Of a stretch of DNA of 64,000 nt, positions 36,560 through 48,755 are shown piece by piece. The position numbers and the translations under genes are program-made. Origin of the DNA: Cyathus striatus (Eukaryota; Basidiomycota; Agaricomycetes; Agaricales; Nidulariaceae); contig JAOVFP010000022.1 of the NCBI GenBank assembly GCA_025738555.1, forward strand, positions 1,178,001 through 1,242,000, written 5' to 3'. Each line of letters begins with the position of its first letter. Within the stretch, counting starts at the first letter, position 1. The notes beneath the pieces were generated by a model that saw only the letters and a list, made by a program, of their open reading frames with translations, did no database searches and was not told the origin of the DNA.

Positions 36560-37165
36560 ATTGTTTCCTTGAGGATTTCGGTTAAATGACGACATAGCTG
36601 AGTGGCTTCGACAAGAAAAATGTAGCTGGCCTAGGGCCTGAAAGCAGGGAAGTAGGTTGGAGTTGGAGATAGGTCAACAAGCACGTACAGTTCAAGAAAG
36701 AACCAGTGGTATCATGCATGATGCAAGAGTTTATTTACGCATGACACATTCCCTTACTCCTAAACTGGGGAATCCTACCAGGAAGTCCCTTTTGATAGAT
36801 GAATGAGAAGATGTTGTGTCGGAGCACATGGCAAAAGGAGTAAGAGTTGAGAGCTTACTAGTATCATGGGATATATAATATATCAGTCGTTCCAAAGAAG
36901 CAGTAGAAATGTTTGTAAGTTGTAATACAGTAGACAAACGGTATATGAGAAGATAGCAAGAAAATTTATTGTAAAGCAACGATAGCCATGAACTTTGGAG
37001 TTACCAAAGCTCAAGTAGTTCTGACTAATGAAATCCCTGGAACAATATTATAGTAGCGCACACCCTCTGAAGAAATTGTAAACAAACAGCATAAAAATGA
37101 CCAAAATACAACGAAATAAAACATACAATGAATAACCACAACACGCAGGATGTCATACACGTCTG
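36560..37165. other. Non-coding spacer upstream of the integrase
   Basis: No recognisable coding content. It probably includes the promoter of the minus-strand integrase, but no motif can be supported. Confidence 0.4.
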
Positions 37166-37168
37166 AGA

Positions 37169-37628
37169 CTAAACGCAGCACATAACAATATTATACCAGC
37201 GGTACCTGTGTGGAAGAATGAGTTGAAGAACATGTAGCTGGTTCATCATAGCTCTAGGAGGCTCGTCGTTAGACTCATAAAACCCGATTAAAAGGAGCTT
37301 CGTGTTCGGCCAGCTGATTCCCTGGAGCTTGTCAGCGTATCGGATAATCTTCTTAACGTAGTCGGAGCAATAATGAAGCATGATAGAGGGTAGTTCATAA
37401 TGTTGCCAGTCCTGCATTGGTTCCAATGCGTTTGATGGTGAGAATGAAGTCGTGTACGTAGTGTCCATAGAAATTGGGAGAGCCTACAGATCGAGGCACT
37501 GGCAAAGGTTTGAGAGTCGTCAAAAAGGTGGGGGCAGAAGCTGGATTTGTGGTGTTCGGGTTATTGGTTTGCGTCGACATGTCAGCCGTATCGCCAGGAA
37601 GCGTTGAGTTAGACATAGTACTCGACAT
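37169..37628 (-). pseudogene. Possible LTR-retrotransposon gag remnant
   Basis: The minus-strand frame begins with a Thr/Asn-rich leader, then TTLKPLPVPRSVGSPNFYGH and VHDFILTIKRIGTNAGL. A shifted frame continues ELPSIMLHYCSDYVKKIIRY and ISWPNTKLLLIGFYESNDE. This resembles the N-terminal part of gag proteins of fungal Ty3-like elements (Pro-Arg then Phe-x-Gly, then a YCS-type segment). No protease, reverse transcriptase or flanking LTR was identified. Alternatively it is another gene of the 10.4-kb element. Low to moderate confidence. Confidence 0.4.
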
Positions 37629-37629
37629 T

Positions 37630-38960
37630 TGCTATAGTGGAAAGGTAGTTAATGGAACAAGAACAGAATAAAAGCCACTTAACAAAAGAAATCACGAGGA
37701 TTATGGTGAACAAAATCCCCCTGCGGTGGTCACCACTGTGGAAGAATGAGTTGAAGAACGCGTAGCGAGCGTTATCCTTCTTCGTTGGCCACAGCACTGG
37801 AAACTAGAGAACAACGTTAGTATACAACGCTGGAGAATTAGTTAGCTAGAATAGGACGTTTCTTGATAGTGTTGTGTTGTTGATGCTCTTCGTAAGACTT
37901 AAGGCTCGAGGGTTGTTGTTGCGTGGTAAGAAATAAGCCGTAAAAGAGGTGAATTTCGAATACCGAAGTATCCTCATAATATACAACGGCGATACTACAG
38001 ATCTGGATGACGCGCACGTCCTCTCATGCCGTCAGAGCCAATAGAAATCAATAAGAGAGCTACATGTCATATGATAAGTACAGAGACCGTAAAAGGAACA
38101 CAAAGAATAGGTAAGGTAGAACAAGAACTTAGCTTCCAAGAACCCTCAAAACCACCAGACAACGGAGAGAATGATTCCCCTGGTGATGCTCTATGGTGCC
38201 GGCGCGAAGACGATTTCTACCCCTCCCCAAGGGTATATGCAGTTGCCCAAGCTGCAAGCGCAGCACGACAACCATAGAGAGTGGAACATTCGCCGATAAT
38301 CTTTTGATTATTCAAGTTTCCGAAAGCCAAGAGTAGCGGAAGGTGTGAGCACCTCAGTGCCCGCAAAGTATCGTACAATAAGTAAAATATAAACTAAAAA
38401 GAAAAAGAAAAACGTGAGCATAAGAGAACGATAAGAGAATAAACATAGCTCCTATTCCTCAACCTATGACCCTCGCTTCCACCGCAGGATAACGACATGT
38501 GAGGAACGACGACGGTAAAACCCAGTCGCCGTGCTTGATCCTCTCTTGAAGTAACGTTTGGGGCTTGAGGAATGGCAAAGAGGGGAGAAGGGAGAGACAC
38601 TTGAGGTAAGGGAAGGGTGTGCAAGAAGACAGTCTAAACACCCACAGCCCTATTGATTACACAGCTGAAGAAACGTTCGGCATCGCCAGTTTTTCTAGCA
38701 GAGTGTAGCCAATAAAGGCCGTAATGCAGGTGAAAACACAACTGAGAAAGCTCTGGGATTACCACTGCCAGAGCTTTCACCTCATTGACATCCCTAAAGA
38801 ACGGCATTCGCAAAGAACTTACAAGGAACAAACTGAATTCAATAGTGCACGTGACCCTTACCAAAACAGACGAAAAGTTCCCTTGCACCCAACCTACGCC
38901 GGTGCTCCGGCTCCCTCTTCCCCGACCCCTTCCGCTACACGTCTGACAGCTTGTATTATT
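37630..38960. other. Right interior of the 10.4-kb element, no gene recognised
   Basis: Contains normal-CpG sequence with only short frames. TGTGGAAGAATGAGTTGAAG recurs at about 37209 and 37737 (direct repeat), suggesting a small internal duplication. The segment runs into the terminal region shared with 30837-32141. Confidence 0.4.
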
Positions 38961-39110
38961 ATATAGATTATAGATAGACATGCACTTATACAATGTAAAG
39001 GGGGCTGCTCCCGTCGCAACAATACACCATAACAATAGCATACAAAGACCCCGCTCATAGCGGAACGAGAAGCCATCAAGCGCAACAGACCTGCTCCTTC
39101 TGCAACGGTA

Positions 39111-40650
39111 CCTACTTACTTTTTCACCATTCCCATTATTCATATATGGGGTGTTTTGCATTTCTATGAGGCTATGGGTTTTAATTTGCTATGGTGCTGT
39201 AAATATTAAAGATCCTCACCCTACAGTATATGCTACTCCGAGTGCTTACACCAAGCTTACACTCCTAATCAAGGATTTAAAGAATCATAAATAGCGCATT
39301 AACTGTCTTATTTTATCTGCAGATATATTGAATAAGTAGAATGCCAGCTATTAGACAATCTGAAGTAATATTAGAGCTTAGATTTGTCTTTGCAAGGGTG
39401 CGGGAAGGGGGGAGGGCGCTGCGGGCGTCACTCGGGGAGTACCCGAGCGCCGTGACACTTTGAATTTATAAAGACTCGTGAGACATTCGCAAGCTTAATA
39501 AAATGTTTTATGGGCGCTTAGCAGAGGTTCTTTCTTCCGATCTGCTTCTTTAAGCTAATTGAATAAGACCCATCGAGTGTGGACTCATGCATTGCAGCCA
39601 TGCTATAGACAGAAGTGCGTAGATCTGAAGAAGATTAAGTAACTTGAATCTGGCAGGATTAGAAAAAAAAAATGCTTCTACTTCGAAGGTTTTGATATTT
39701 AAAACCGTAATATGATATGCTACGTAAATGACTGCGGATGCATGGTGTTTAAATGACGCCGAACTTCAGCGCATAACATTCAACTTCGATCTATACGAAA
39801 ACATCGAGATTCAGATACCCGGTCCATGTTCGACAGCCCAGTCACGTGGCCAAGAAAGTTGTTGATCCGGATGATTCCCGGAGGGTTCGAATTTCCAAGT
39901 TCTCCCACTTTGCTCTAACTTCCTACTTGCAAGCTACAGCGTATATTTGCTTTTTAAACTTATCTCACCATATCGCTGGCAGTATTGTAATAATGTTGGT
40001 TTTAAATGTCCCTTTATGAGCTGGAAGAAGTTTGGGAGGGCGTAGTTGAGTATATTAAAACGTTTTTTTCATACATCATGCCTTCCTCGTATAATGAAGC
40101 GCTGTAGCAGCCCAGAAAATTCTTATGGCCCATAGTTTTGGATTGCGACAGCACAGTGATGGAAGCGCAAGTCATCTAACACGGTCACCCGGTGACCTTG
40201 TCTTTATCGCTGCTACTCCAACCTCTTACCTTCAATTGGTACAGACTCATTACAATAATCTCTGAAATGCTCAGTGCAGCCGATGTTCTACTGCACTCTG
40301 AAAGCTGTATGCAAAACACTGCGGAGAAACTCACAGACGCTCGCCACTATGCTATTAGATGATCGACGAGGTGGTCATGTATCACAGCTGCACACCTCAA
40401 CAGCGAGGACATAGCATAGATTGGGTAAACATTTAGCGGCGTCATCATACTATGGATGAAACGCTGTAGATGCTATTTCTTCCATTCATATCTTCTATAG
40501 GACGGACTATTCTAACACTATAGTCGATCTGAAGCTCCTCTTATTACAGCAATCCACCCGTGCGCGTCTCAAATAACATATATATATCGGTTCTGAGAAA
40601 TAGACCCAGAAACAATCCCTAGAACTGAATAAACTTAAGACTAGACAAAC
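39111..40650. other. Intergenic DNA upstream of the AAA ATPase gene
   Basis: Normal CpG content. A GC-rich spot at about 39410-39460 includes the hairpin CTCGGGGAGTACCCGAG. GGTCACCCGGTGACC at about 40185 is a 15-nt palindrome with one central base. No gene was recognised. It probably holds the promoter of the gene starting at 40651. Confidence 0.5.
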
Positions 40651-43600
40651 ATGACTAACACTACTCAACCTATAACTTTCCCCGAAGGCTTGGCTAGCAA
40701 GATTCTATGGTCGCCACACATTGACCACGGTAATGCTACTGGCTTTCATCACCATGTATCCTCTAATGATCGCGACTACTAGGATCCGGAAGAAATTCAC
40801 GAGCCAGCTATGTCCTTGTCACCTCCGATTCTCAGAGCCGTCTTGCATCCCCCAGCGCGGAGGACCTTACGCCTTCCAGCAAGGAAGTGTCTGTCACCGA
40901 GACGAAAATTTCCGACGCGTCGATGGAGCTCGTCCCCCCCGTTGCTGGTGAACTGAATGCCGGTCTTGATGACGCTACAGAGCCCATCATCCATAACGTT
41001 GTAACTGCTGACAATAGCTCCTCCAATGGGGAGGAAACGCAGACTCAGGACGATCTTACCATTCCTAACCTTCCAGATAGCATCCAGAATGAAATAAACG
41101 CGCGCGTATCCTACAAATTTACAGTTGACGTCCAAATGGAGGCGATAAAAGCCCACAAGACTTTCCTTGCCGAGAAGAAACCGATCGTTGAACCGGTCGT
41201 TCACCTTTACTGCCCCCACGGTGGATGTCATGAAATTATCGACAAGGCTGTCAGAACTATTGCAAAGCATGAGGGCGCTGAGATTTTAACCCTTGATGCT
41301 TTCGAGCTTTCTTCTGCGGGCATATATGGCGATCGTAAGCAAACTTCTTGTTAACTGTTCCCTATATATCTAACGGCACCACTTCTAGAGTTCTATGAAG
41401 CCCTCTCTGCATCGTATAGGCATCCAATTATCCCCAATGAAATAGTAGAGAACAAAGCTAGCTTGAATAGCGACACCGATAAGGACTGCAGCGGTTGTTC
41501 GTCCATCGAGGAAAGCGCGAGGGAATGCAAAAAGGAAGGGACAGAACAGTGTGGAGAAGTCGACAAAGGGAGGCAAGGGGAGGAGATACAGATACAGACT
41601 CGGAAGGACGAAGAGCTGAAGAAGCTGGACTCTGGTATTCAGGCAATATTTGATTCTCTTATCTCTATTTCCTCGTGCCAGGGTCTTCAGGATACTGCAG
41701 CTTCTACAAAGAAACGCATTATCTACATTCGAGATTTCGGCAGCATTGCCAAAGTAGCCGCTACCTTCGTTGTACGCCTTCTACGTGCCATCCATGCCCG
41801 TCGCGCTGCAAAGTTCTCCGATGGCGTGGAGTCGGAAGATCTCATCCAGCCAACGATACTCATCCTTGGATATTCGAATACTACTAACAACATTCCGGAG
41901 TCGGTCTTTGTTCGCGGTGGCGAGACACTCAGGAAGGCGCTGCCTTCGATTGGTGTAGAGTTTCTTCGGGAAGACCTGACCTCGATAACTTTGTCTCCCA
42001 TTGCTTCCCGGTTTTTCTTGGGATCCCTAGTTGTGGAGGGAGAGAACAAAAGTTCTCATTCAAATGACGACGATGACGACGATCATGACAGCATTGTCTT
42101 TGGGCTTTCACTTCTCAAGTGGCTAAGTGATATGCCAATGTCAAAGTCAATGACGTCAGTAACCGCCAGTAGTGCCTCTTCCTCTCTCAAGGAGCTCAAA
42201 TGCTCGGTCTTCAACGGTCCTACTTTCTCTCTGGACAGCTTCGATTTATCGTCCGCGTCGCTGGCAATGTCTATCTTCTTTAAAGATCCTGAAAAAAAGG
42301 CATTCACTGCATTAGAAAAGAGTCTATGTGATCGGCGGATGACGAGCATGGCTAATGCGTGGTTTAGAATATCTCTTACTCAACGAAGGAGGCGCCTTGC
42401 TTGTGATGATGTTATTGCTTTTCTGGGGGATGATGAGGATCTTCAGAAAGACCTGGTCTTGGAGGAGAAGAAGAAGAGGGGTCAAGGCAAGAAAGATTTG
42501 GAGAAGCCAAAGGAGCATAGTCCGTATAAGGGACAGGATCTACTTGCTCGTTTAGCCCAACTCACTGGTTCGAGCATTTCTGTCACACTGGATCAAGCGG
42601 TAGCTATTGCCCTTGGACTGGGCAATCCTGGACAGACCTCCGAACTTGATATTCCAGAAGTTCCTTTTTCTGCGTTTTCGAAGGCTTTCCGGATGCTTAT
42701 TCATAATCATAAATCTCGTACGGAATGGAGAAATGAACAGTCGGAATTGGAGGAGGAAGACGATGATAGTGAAGATAGAGATGATGAAGATGAAGACCCG
42801 GTGGTTAAAGCTGTTAAAAATGCAGATAACCTGACACAGCATGAAAGCCAGATGCTTTCTTGTATCGTTGATCCAAGTATGTAAGTCTTCATTGTTAGTA
42901 TTATGTTTTTCTAACTGATCCTTGCAGATGAGCTGACTACGTCGTTCGAGGATATTTGCATCCCGGAGAAGATCGTAGACACTCTTCGCACTATCATATC
43001 GTTGCGCCTCAAATTCCCTAGTGCGTTCGCGTCTGGCGTTCTAGGTAGGGAATCTATGGGAGGCGTACTACTCTATGGGCCTCCTGGCACTGGGAAGACG
43101 ATGGTTTGCAGAGCGGTGGCCAGTGAGTGTGGCGCGCGGATGCTTGTCATCAAACCAAGCGATATCATGGACAAGTATGTTGGGGAATCAGAGAAACTCG
43201 TGAAGGCAATATTCGTACGTTTATTCTTATAGATTGCCAAACAGCACTTTAATAAGCGAGTACTTTACAGACTCTTGCTTATCGTCTTGCTCCTTGCTTG
43301 ATATTTATAGACGAACTTGATTCGTTCTTTGGTAAGAGAAAGGATGATGATAAGAAATGGGTCAGGGATATGGTAGGCTAGTATTTCCTCTTAGTCGACT
43401 CTCGTGCTCACATCTGATCAGCTTTCGGAATTCCTCCAATCTATGGATGGGCTGAAGTCTGCAAAGAAGAACAAAGATGCCGGTGTTGTTCTGATTGGTG
43501 CTACTAATAGGGTGCGCATAATAAACCATCTAGCAACGCTGTATTCTGAGCCATCATTAAATAGCCTCAAGACATCGATGAGGCAGTCATCCGTCGTCTG

Positions 43601-45008
43601 CCTAGTCGCATGATGCTAGATGCGCCGGATGAAAAACAGAGAAAACGTATGTTTACTTACAACAGCTTCCTTCGACACCGTCTAACGTCTAGCTCAGGTA
43701 TCCTGGAATTGCACCTCCGAGGAGAAGCCCTTGATGATGATGTGAGACTCTACGAGATCGCAGTGAAAACCACCAATTATTCCGGATCCGATCTCAAGAG
43801 TAAGTCACCGACCTCTTGTAATTTACATTAGTGTTAATGTTACCACAGATGTTTGCGTTTCTGCTGCCATGACTTCTGTTAAAGAGGCAGTTGGGGCGTT
43901 TAGATGGGCACCCATGAAATCTAAAGATGTTCCAAATGCCGGGGACAAGTCGACCTTTGGTGGTGCCGCGGGAGACGAAGAAACCGAGAACGCCAAGGCG
44001 AAGATTGATAAGAGAACCGTGAAGATGAAGCACCTCCTAGCAGCTCTTGATGAAGTCCCTGGTTCTCTCACCAACAATACAACTGGACAGAGCGAGCTTC
44101 ATCGCTGGCATATGCAGTATGGAGCTGGAGCTTCCTCACGACCAAATTACGGCGCTGGTATTGGTCGATTTGGTGGTTACACTGGGGCCAGTTCCAAGAC
44201 CGGTGCTGGTGGACATGGTTTGGGCGGGGATGGTGCTGGTGCTGGTAAGTATGACTTGGGCGGAGGCGCTGGCGCTGGTGGTTATGGTTTGGGCAGAAAT
44301 GCTACAGGTGCTGGTGGGTACGGCTTGGGGGGAAATACCTCTAGTGCTGGCGGACACGGATTAGGTGGGAATACTACTGGCGCTGGAGGGTATGGTATTG
44401 GAGCCAACAGATTTGGCGCTGGTTCAGGAAGTGGATATGGGGTGGGCGGCAGTAGTGTCTTTGGGTCTGGTACCGGTAGCAACGGCCACAATTCTGGTAT
44501 AGCTAACAGTAATGCAGCTGGGGCTGCTTCAGACGCGAATGCAAGCTCTTCATCTCCTCTTAATATTCCTCGGTACCCATACGGTGGAAATCCAGGTGCT
44601 TCTGGCGGCTACGGTTCCAACTCCAACACACCTGCAGGCGGTGCCGAACCCAATCCCAGCGGAGAAAACTTCAACCCAGGACAGTTGCCTGGAAGATATC
44701 ATGAGTACGGAGCACCGAATGGGAACGGAAGCTCAGGCATTCTTGGAGGGGATGGGACTACCTCTGGTTTACCTCGCTATGGTGGGTTATTCGGAAGTTA
44801 CGGCGGAGGCAGCGGTGGAGGTGGTATGAGCGGCGGAATCGGAAGTGGAGGGTACAACAGCTTTGGTGCTGGGGGGCTTGGAATTGTAGGAGCTGGGGGC
44901 GTGTTGGGAGGTCTAGGAAGCGTGCATGGGATGGGAGGGTTTGGGTCCGCAGGAGACAACGGGCACGGTCCGCATGCATCGATTGAACAGGTTGACGAAC
45001 AAAGCTAG
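40651..45008 (+). CDS. AAA+ ATPase (Msp1/ATAD1-spastin-like module) with Gly-rich tail
   Basis: Exons 40651-40729, 40783-41334, 41389-42876, 42928-43214, 43271-43372, 43422-43511, 43565-43646, 43698-43799 and 43849-45008 join in frame to 1,313 residues; introns are about 50-57 nt. The first ~700 residues are poorly conserved, with acidic and Lys-rich stretches. The AAA module follows: SFEDICIPEKIV, Walker A GPPGTGKT (about 757), GESEKLVKAIF, Walker B LIFIDELDSF (Asp about 816), GATNR, IRRLPSRM (Arg fingers about 876-877), then SGSDLKNVCVSAAM. This fits the meiotic-clade type of membrane-protein extraction ATPases such as Msp1, but the long N terminus differs from Msp1. Residues about 1015-1300 are Gly-rich, with about 13-residue repeats of GAGGYGLGGNT type. 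Substrate and location are unknown. Confidence 0.9.
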
Positions 45009-46265
45009 ACGCGAGTCCCATGCGTTTACATAGATATTTCTCATTTTCACTTGTTATTTAGAAATATGTATTTCTCGTTCAAACTTCATGCTATTGCTCT
45101 TAGAACTTAATCGTGGTCGCGTGACTATGCGTGGGGTTTGGTGATTCGCACTGCTGTTGCCGCGGACCGATCTGGACTGGACCGAACTACATTATTATGT
45201 TGAGTTCGTTGGAGCGGACTGGACGAACTCAAATGTGGGAAAAAGTCCGGTTGAGATCGCAATTGCGGACTGGACACGAACGGACTGCATTGATGTCGGT
45301 CTTAACGGCGATATGTAGGTCTAGCCAATGAGAATGTGAGTAGGGACCTAGGGACCCGAACAACTTGGGAATTTGTAGCAACCAAGTAACGAGTACTTAC
45401 TGAACAGGAATATGAAAAATGAATCAATAATTACTTACTACATATCTTATATGCGATCACAATATATACTCTAACTACGCGTGAATACTCTTCATGTATT
45501 ACTAATGAGTGCTCGCCGCTGAGCTCTTCAAATTCTTGCAATTCCATTGCTGTTGCTGGCGCGTCGCATACAGTGGCGTGAGTCAGATACCGCAGTATAT
45601 ACTTGCGTTGTGTAAGGGTTAAGGTGCGCTTGCACCTCAACAAAGAAATTTGAATGCGAGTCGGTGAACGTCTGTTCGACCTTGGGTGTTCTAAGGTGTC
45701 GAGTAATGGGGGAAAATCTTCACTAAATTGCGAAGAGGTAGATACGACAAATTTATAGTAAGGAGGAAAAAGAATATTACTTAATTTGCTAAGCGGAAAT
45801 TAAAGGGTCCAACGTTATGTAATCTCAATACCAAAACTTGAAGAATACCGAATTTTGTAGTGCAGGCGAATCGCCTGCTCTACAGTTGGTACATCATAAG
45901 TCCCTAGCCTTCGCAAGTTGATGTCCACAGTGAATATAACAATCGAGAATGTTCAAGAAATATATAGTAATTAATCTTGAAGATCTCGGTTGTGTTTTAG
46001 AGTCATTGTTAAGTCATTGTAGCATATGGTGGTACTTGCTTATCAGCTAGAATCTAGAACATGAGAAAATGGTCAAAATATTCACCTTAAAACAGTTTGA
46101 CTTCATATATCTTAATACAAATCTTACCATGTACATTGTTTAAGTAACATGAGTTGAATGGATGTCAGGACTCAGCAATGATAAAGCTACTGGCATCTGT
46201 CAACTTAAAGGGTTTCTTTCCAGTTCCTGTGGAAGTAATTAGTTCCTCAGCAACTCACAAATGAT
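45009..46265. repeat. Intergenic DNA with GGACTGGAC-type repeat
   Basis: At about 45160-45290 variants of GGACTGGAC recur (CTGGACTGGACCGAAC, GCGGACTGGACGAACTC, GCGGACTGGACACGAACGG). A related patch lies at about 48985-49030 (CGGACTGGACCAATTGAGTC). This looks like a small repeat or MITE family, but ends were not found. The remainder is unassigned; CpG falls off after about 45.4 kb. Confidence 0.45.
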
Positions 46266-46273
46266 GATAATGG

Positions 46274-48747
46274 TAGGGCTGCCAACTGTACCGTAACGGT
46301 TTACGGTACAGATTTTAGCCATAACCGTACCGTACAGGTATTTTTTGAACCCCCTATGGTACAGTATGGGTACAAATATGGCTGTTTACGGTATATGGTT
46401 ATGATAGATACTGACCGAAATTTCCACTCAACAACTTTAAGATGCACAAAATATACAACATACATAATGCATAAGTAGAATATAAATTGTATAAGTACAT
46501 AAAATAAAATAACCAGATTGTATAAAATTGGTAGCTTATATCACTACTTTTCCAATCTAGTGTTAGCTTTCTGGACACAGTTGTAAAAATTATTGAAATA
46601 AACCATAATGCTTTCAGGCTTAGCATAGTATAATAAAACGTACAGCCATGAATATGGAGAGAAAACAATGCAGTGATAGACTCAGTGTACATTGAGTTGA
46701 ATATTTAAAATGGATTTTGGTGGAAAACTTGGCACACAATTTTGAGTGGATGCAGTGCAGTAGAACATATAAGAGAGCAAAAAATATTGAAACAGGACCA
46801 CTGAATTGTAAGATATTTACAGTTCAAATAGCAACAATAAGGTGAAATATACCTAACAGAGCGAGCAAAGCAGCAGAAAGGCTAATAAATAAAAATATAA
46901 TCATTCAATTGTAGGGAAAGATGTAAAAATGTGTCAGGAAATATTAAGGAGGATTGTTCAAGTGTAGAGAGCTCAACATCGACCAGAGAGTGGTATGATA
47001 TTGAAGTGCCAATGTTAAGAATGCAATAGCACACTATTGAGCACTCAGCCAGTTTGTTGTCCAGCTTTCAGTGAATGATCTGCCAAAATCTTCTGAGACA
47101 CTGATCATGTCTGAGGGCAATGATGAAGACATGAAACATTTAGAGAAGAAGTGATACTTGACTTGTCAGCACTGTTGAAGTGGACATCAGAATCGGAGTT
47201 GCTCAGAGGTGTTTGATACATTGGGCAGACAATAACTAATGACCATGAAAAATATTGAGATGAACTACAAGTGAACAGATCATACATGAGTAGTGCAATA
47301 GTAAGTGTTTTTTGTATGATTAATTTTAGTATAATAGGTCAGTAAATACATTCAATGTTATGAATAACATAAGAGATCTTGAGTTCCTGACATGTAATTG
47401 TGGCGTTTGAGGCAATGCAAGAGTGTTGGCGATGGAGGGAGAAAATGAGAGAAAGTGCAAACAACGTGAACAAACATGTTGACACACGCATCACTTGCTT
47501 ATGTAATAGAAATAGTAAAGTATTGATCTCTGCAGTGAAGCCACTTGACTAAGCTGTATATACAGCCATAAATGGTTGTACAGTACAGTTAAATACAGGT
47601 GAAAGCCGTACCATATGATGCTCCAACTATAAATAAATTAACCATACTAAAAACCTGTGCCATACTTCAGTTGCCATAAATAAGTGTTGCCATAATCGCA
47701 GAATTGGCTTATTCAGCAATATTATATACATATATGTATTCTACATGGTTATACTATGTACTCATATATTATAACATCTTCGAAATTAACCGTTTCAACA
47801 ACTTTTGCAGCATCGGAAATCTCCGTACAAGGTTCCCACGCATTCTCGAGGATGAGAAAGGTAGGTCGTTATGACTTTGTTCTCACTAATACATTAGAAT
47901 ATATAACATAATACTTCTGTATAAACTATATAACATATAATTATTATATTAAATGCTATTTACTTACAAGCATGAACTGAGATAAGCTAAGGCATTTGAT
48001 AGGCACCTACAATGCCCCAATTTTTATGTTATGTTATACCTCTTCTGCACCATCTTTCTTAATTAATTGATAGCAATATGCAGTATATTGGGAAGCTGAG
48101 CATACAATATAGCTTGAAGGTATCTGGTGCAATTGGATGAGGTTGGATGTATGGCATGATGGTCAGAAGAGCATGGGAATTAAAACGGTAATTTCCGAAT
48201 CCTTAGAAAGTCATTGAAACGGTCAATTTTACAGATGTATCCACAGTAGATTTACACATCAACATATATTATTAAATAGCAGAATGTATTTATGATGGAA
48301 ATATCGAAAAATGCGCAGATTATAAGACTACAGTGACACTTAAGTACAGTGAACTGAATTATAACTACAGCGAATTTATTAATAGATATGACACTCCATC
48401 CTTGAGAAGGTGTGGGAACCTTGTACGGAGATTTCCAAGGCTGAAAAATGTCATCGAAACAGTTAATTTTGAAGATGTTATAATATATGATTACATAGTA
48501 TAACCATGCAGAATACATATGTATGTAAAATATTGAAGAATAAGCCAATTCTGTGATTATGGCAACACTTATTTATGGCAACCAAAGTATGGCACAGGTT
48601 TTTAGTATGGTGAATTTATTTATAGTTGGAGTGTCATAGTGCCATACCTGTACCATATGAACAATTTATTTTGCTCATACAGTATGGCAATATATACTGT
48701 ACCATACAAACCATAACTGTTTTGTATGGTTACAGTTGGCAGCCCTA
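46274..48747. mobile_element. hAT-type element, 2.5 kb, perfect TSD GATAATGG
   Basis: The left end is TAGGGCTGCCAACTGTACCG and the right end is TACAGTTGGCAGCCCTA. The 8-bp duplication GATAATGG is perfect (46266-46273 and 48748-48755). Subterminal sequences match the copy at 16546-17851, including AACAATTTATTT near the right end. No transposase is encoded. Its length comes partly from a second element nested at 47614-48638. Confidence 0.92.
47614..48638. mobile_element. Fold-back type element nested in the hAT copy
   Basis: Two inverted arms of about 250 bp (about 47614-47880 and 48375-48638) enclose a spacer of about 500 bp. The arms share CTCCAACTATAAATAAATT, AAGTGTTGCCATAAT and GGAAATCTCCGTACAAGGTT. 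Outer ends are TATGATGCTCCAAC and, inverted, TATGACACTCCAAC. Adjacent GTACCA and GTGCCA may be a 6-bp TSD with one mismatch. No protein is encoded. Confidence 0.7.
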
Positions 48748-48755
48748 GATAATGG

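Larger units (their letters stand above)
28691..39110 (-). mobile_element. 10.4-kb TIR element with integrase-type transposase and alpha-kinase cargo
   Basis: The left end TACCATTGCCAAGAAAGAGC continues AGGTCTG. The right end, reverse-complemented, is TACCGTTGCAGAAGGAGC followed by AGGTCTG. The flanking 5-bp duplication CCTAC is perfect (28686-28690 and 39111-39115). Inside, on the minus strand, lie an integrase-core transposase (about 36555-35047), a Cys-rich/alpha-kinase protein (about 34860-32296) and a possible retrotransposon gag relic (37628-37169). A hAT copy (29835-32243) has inserted between the left end and the kinase 3' end. The smaller element at 30837-32141 has the same ends and terminal regions, which independently supports these boundaries. 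A 5-bp duplication fits a retroviral-integrase-type DDE enzyme. Confidence 0.8.

Noticed and set aside
39410..39460. GC-rich hairpin CTCGGG-GAGTA-CCCGAG resembling a bacterial terminator
   Set aside because: The genome is eukaryotic and there is no U-tract; no known function applies.
39840..39915. tRNA-like B box (GGTTCGAATTTCC) preceded by a weak A-box-like stretch
   Set aside because: No convincing acceptor, D or anticodon stems could be paired; at best a chance match.
41723..42049. 108-codon minus-strand frame inside the AAA ATPase exon
   Set aside because: No domain, and it is fully covered by the well-supported plus-strand exon.
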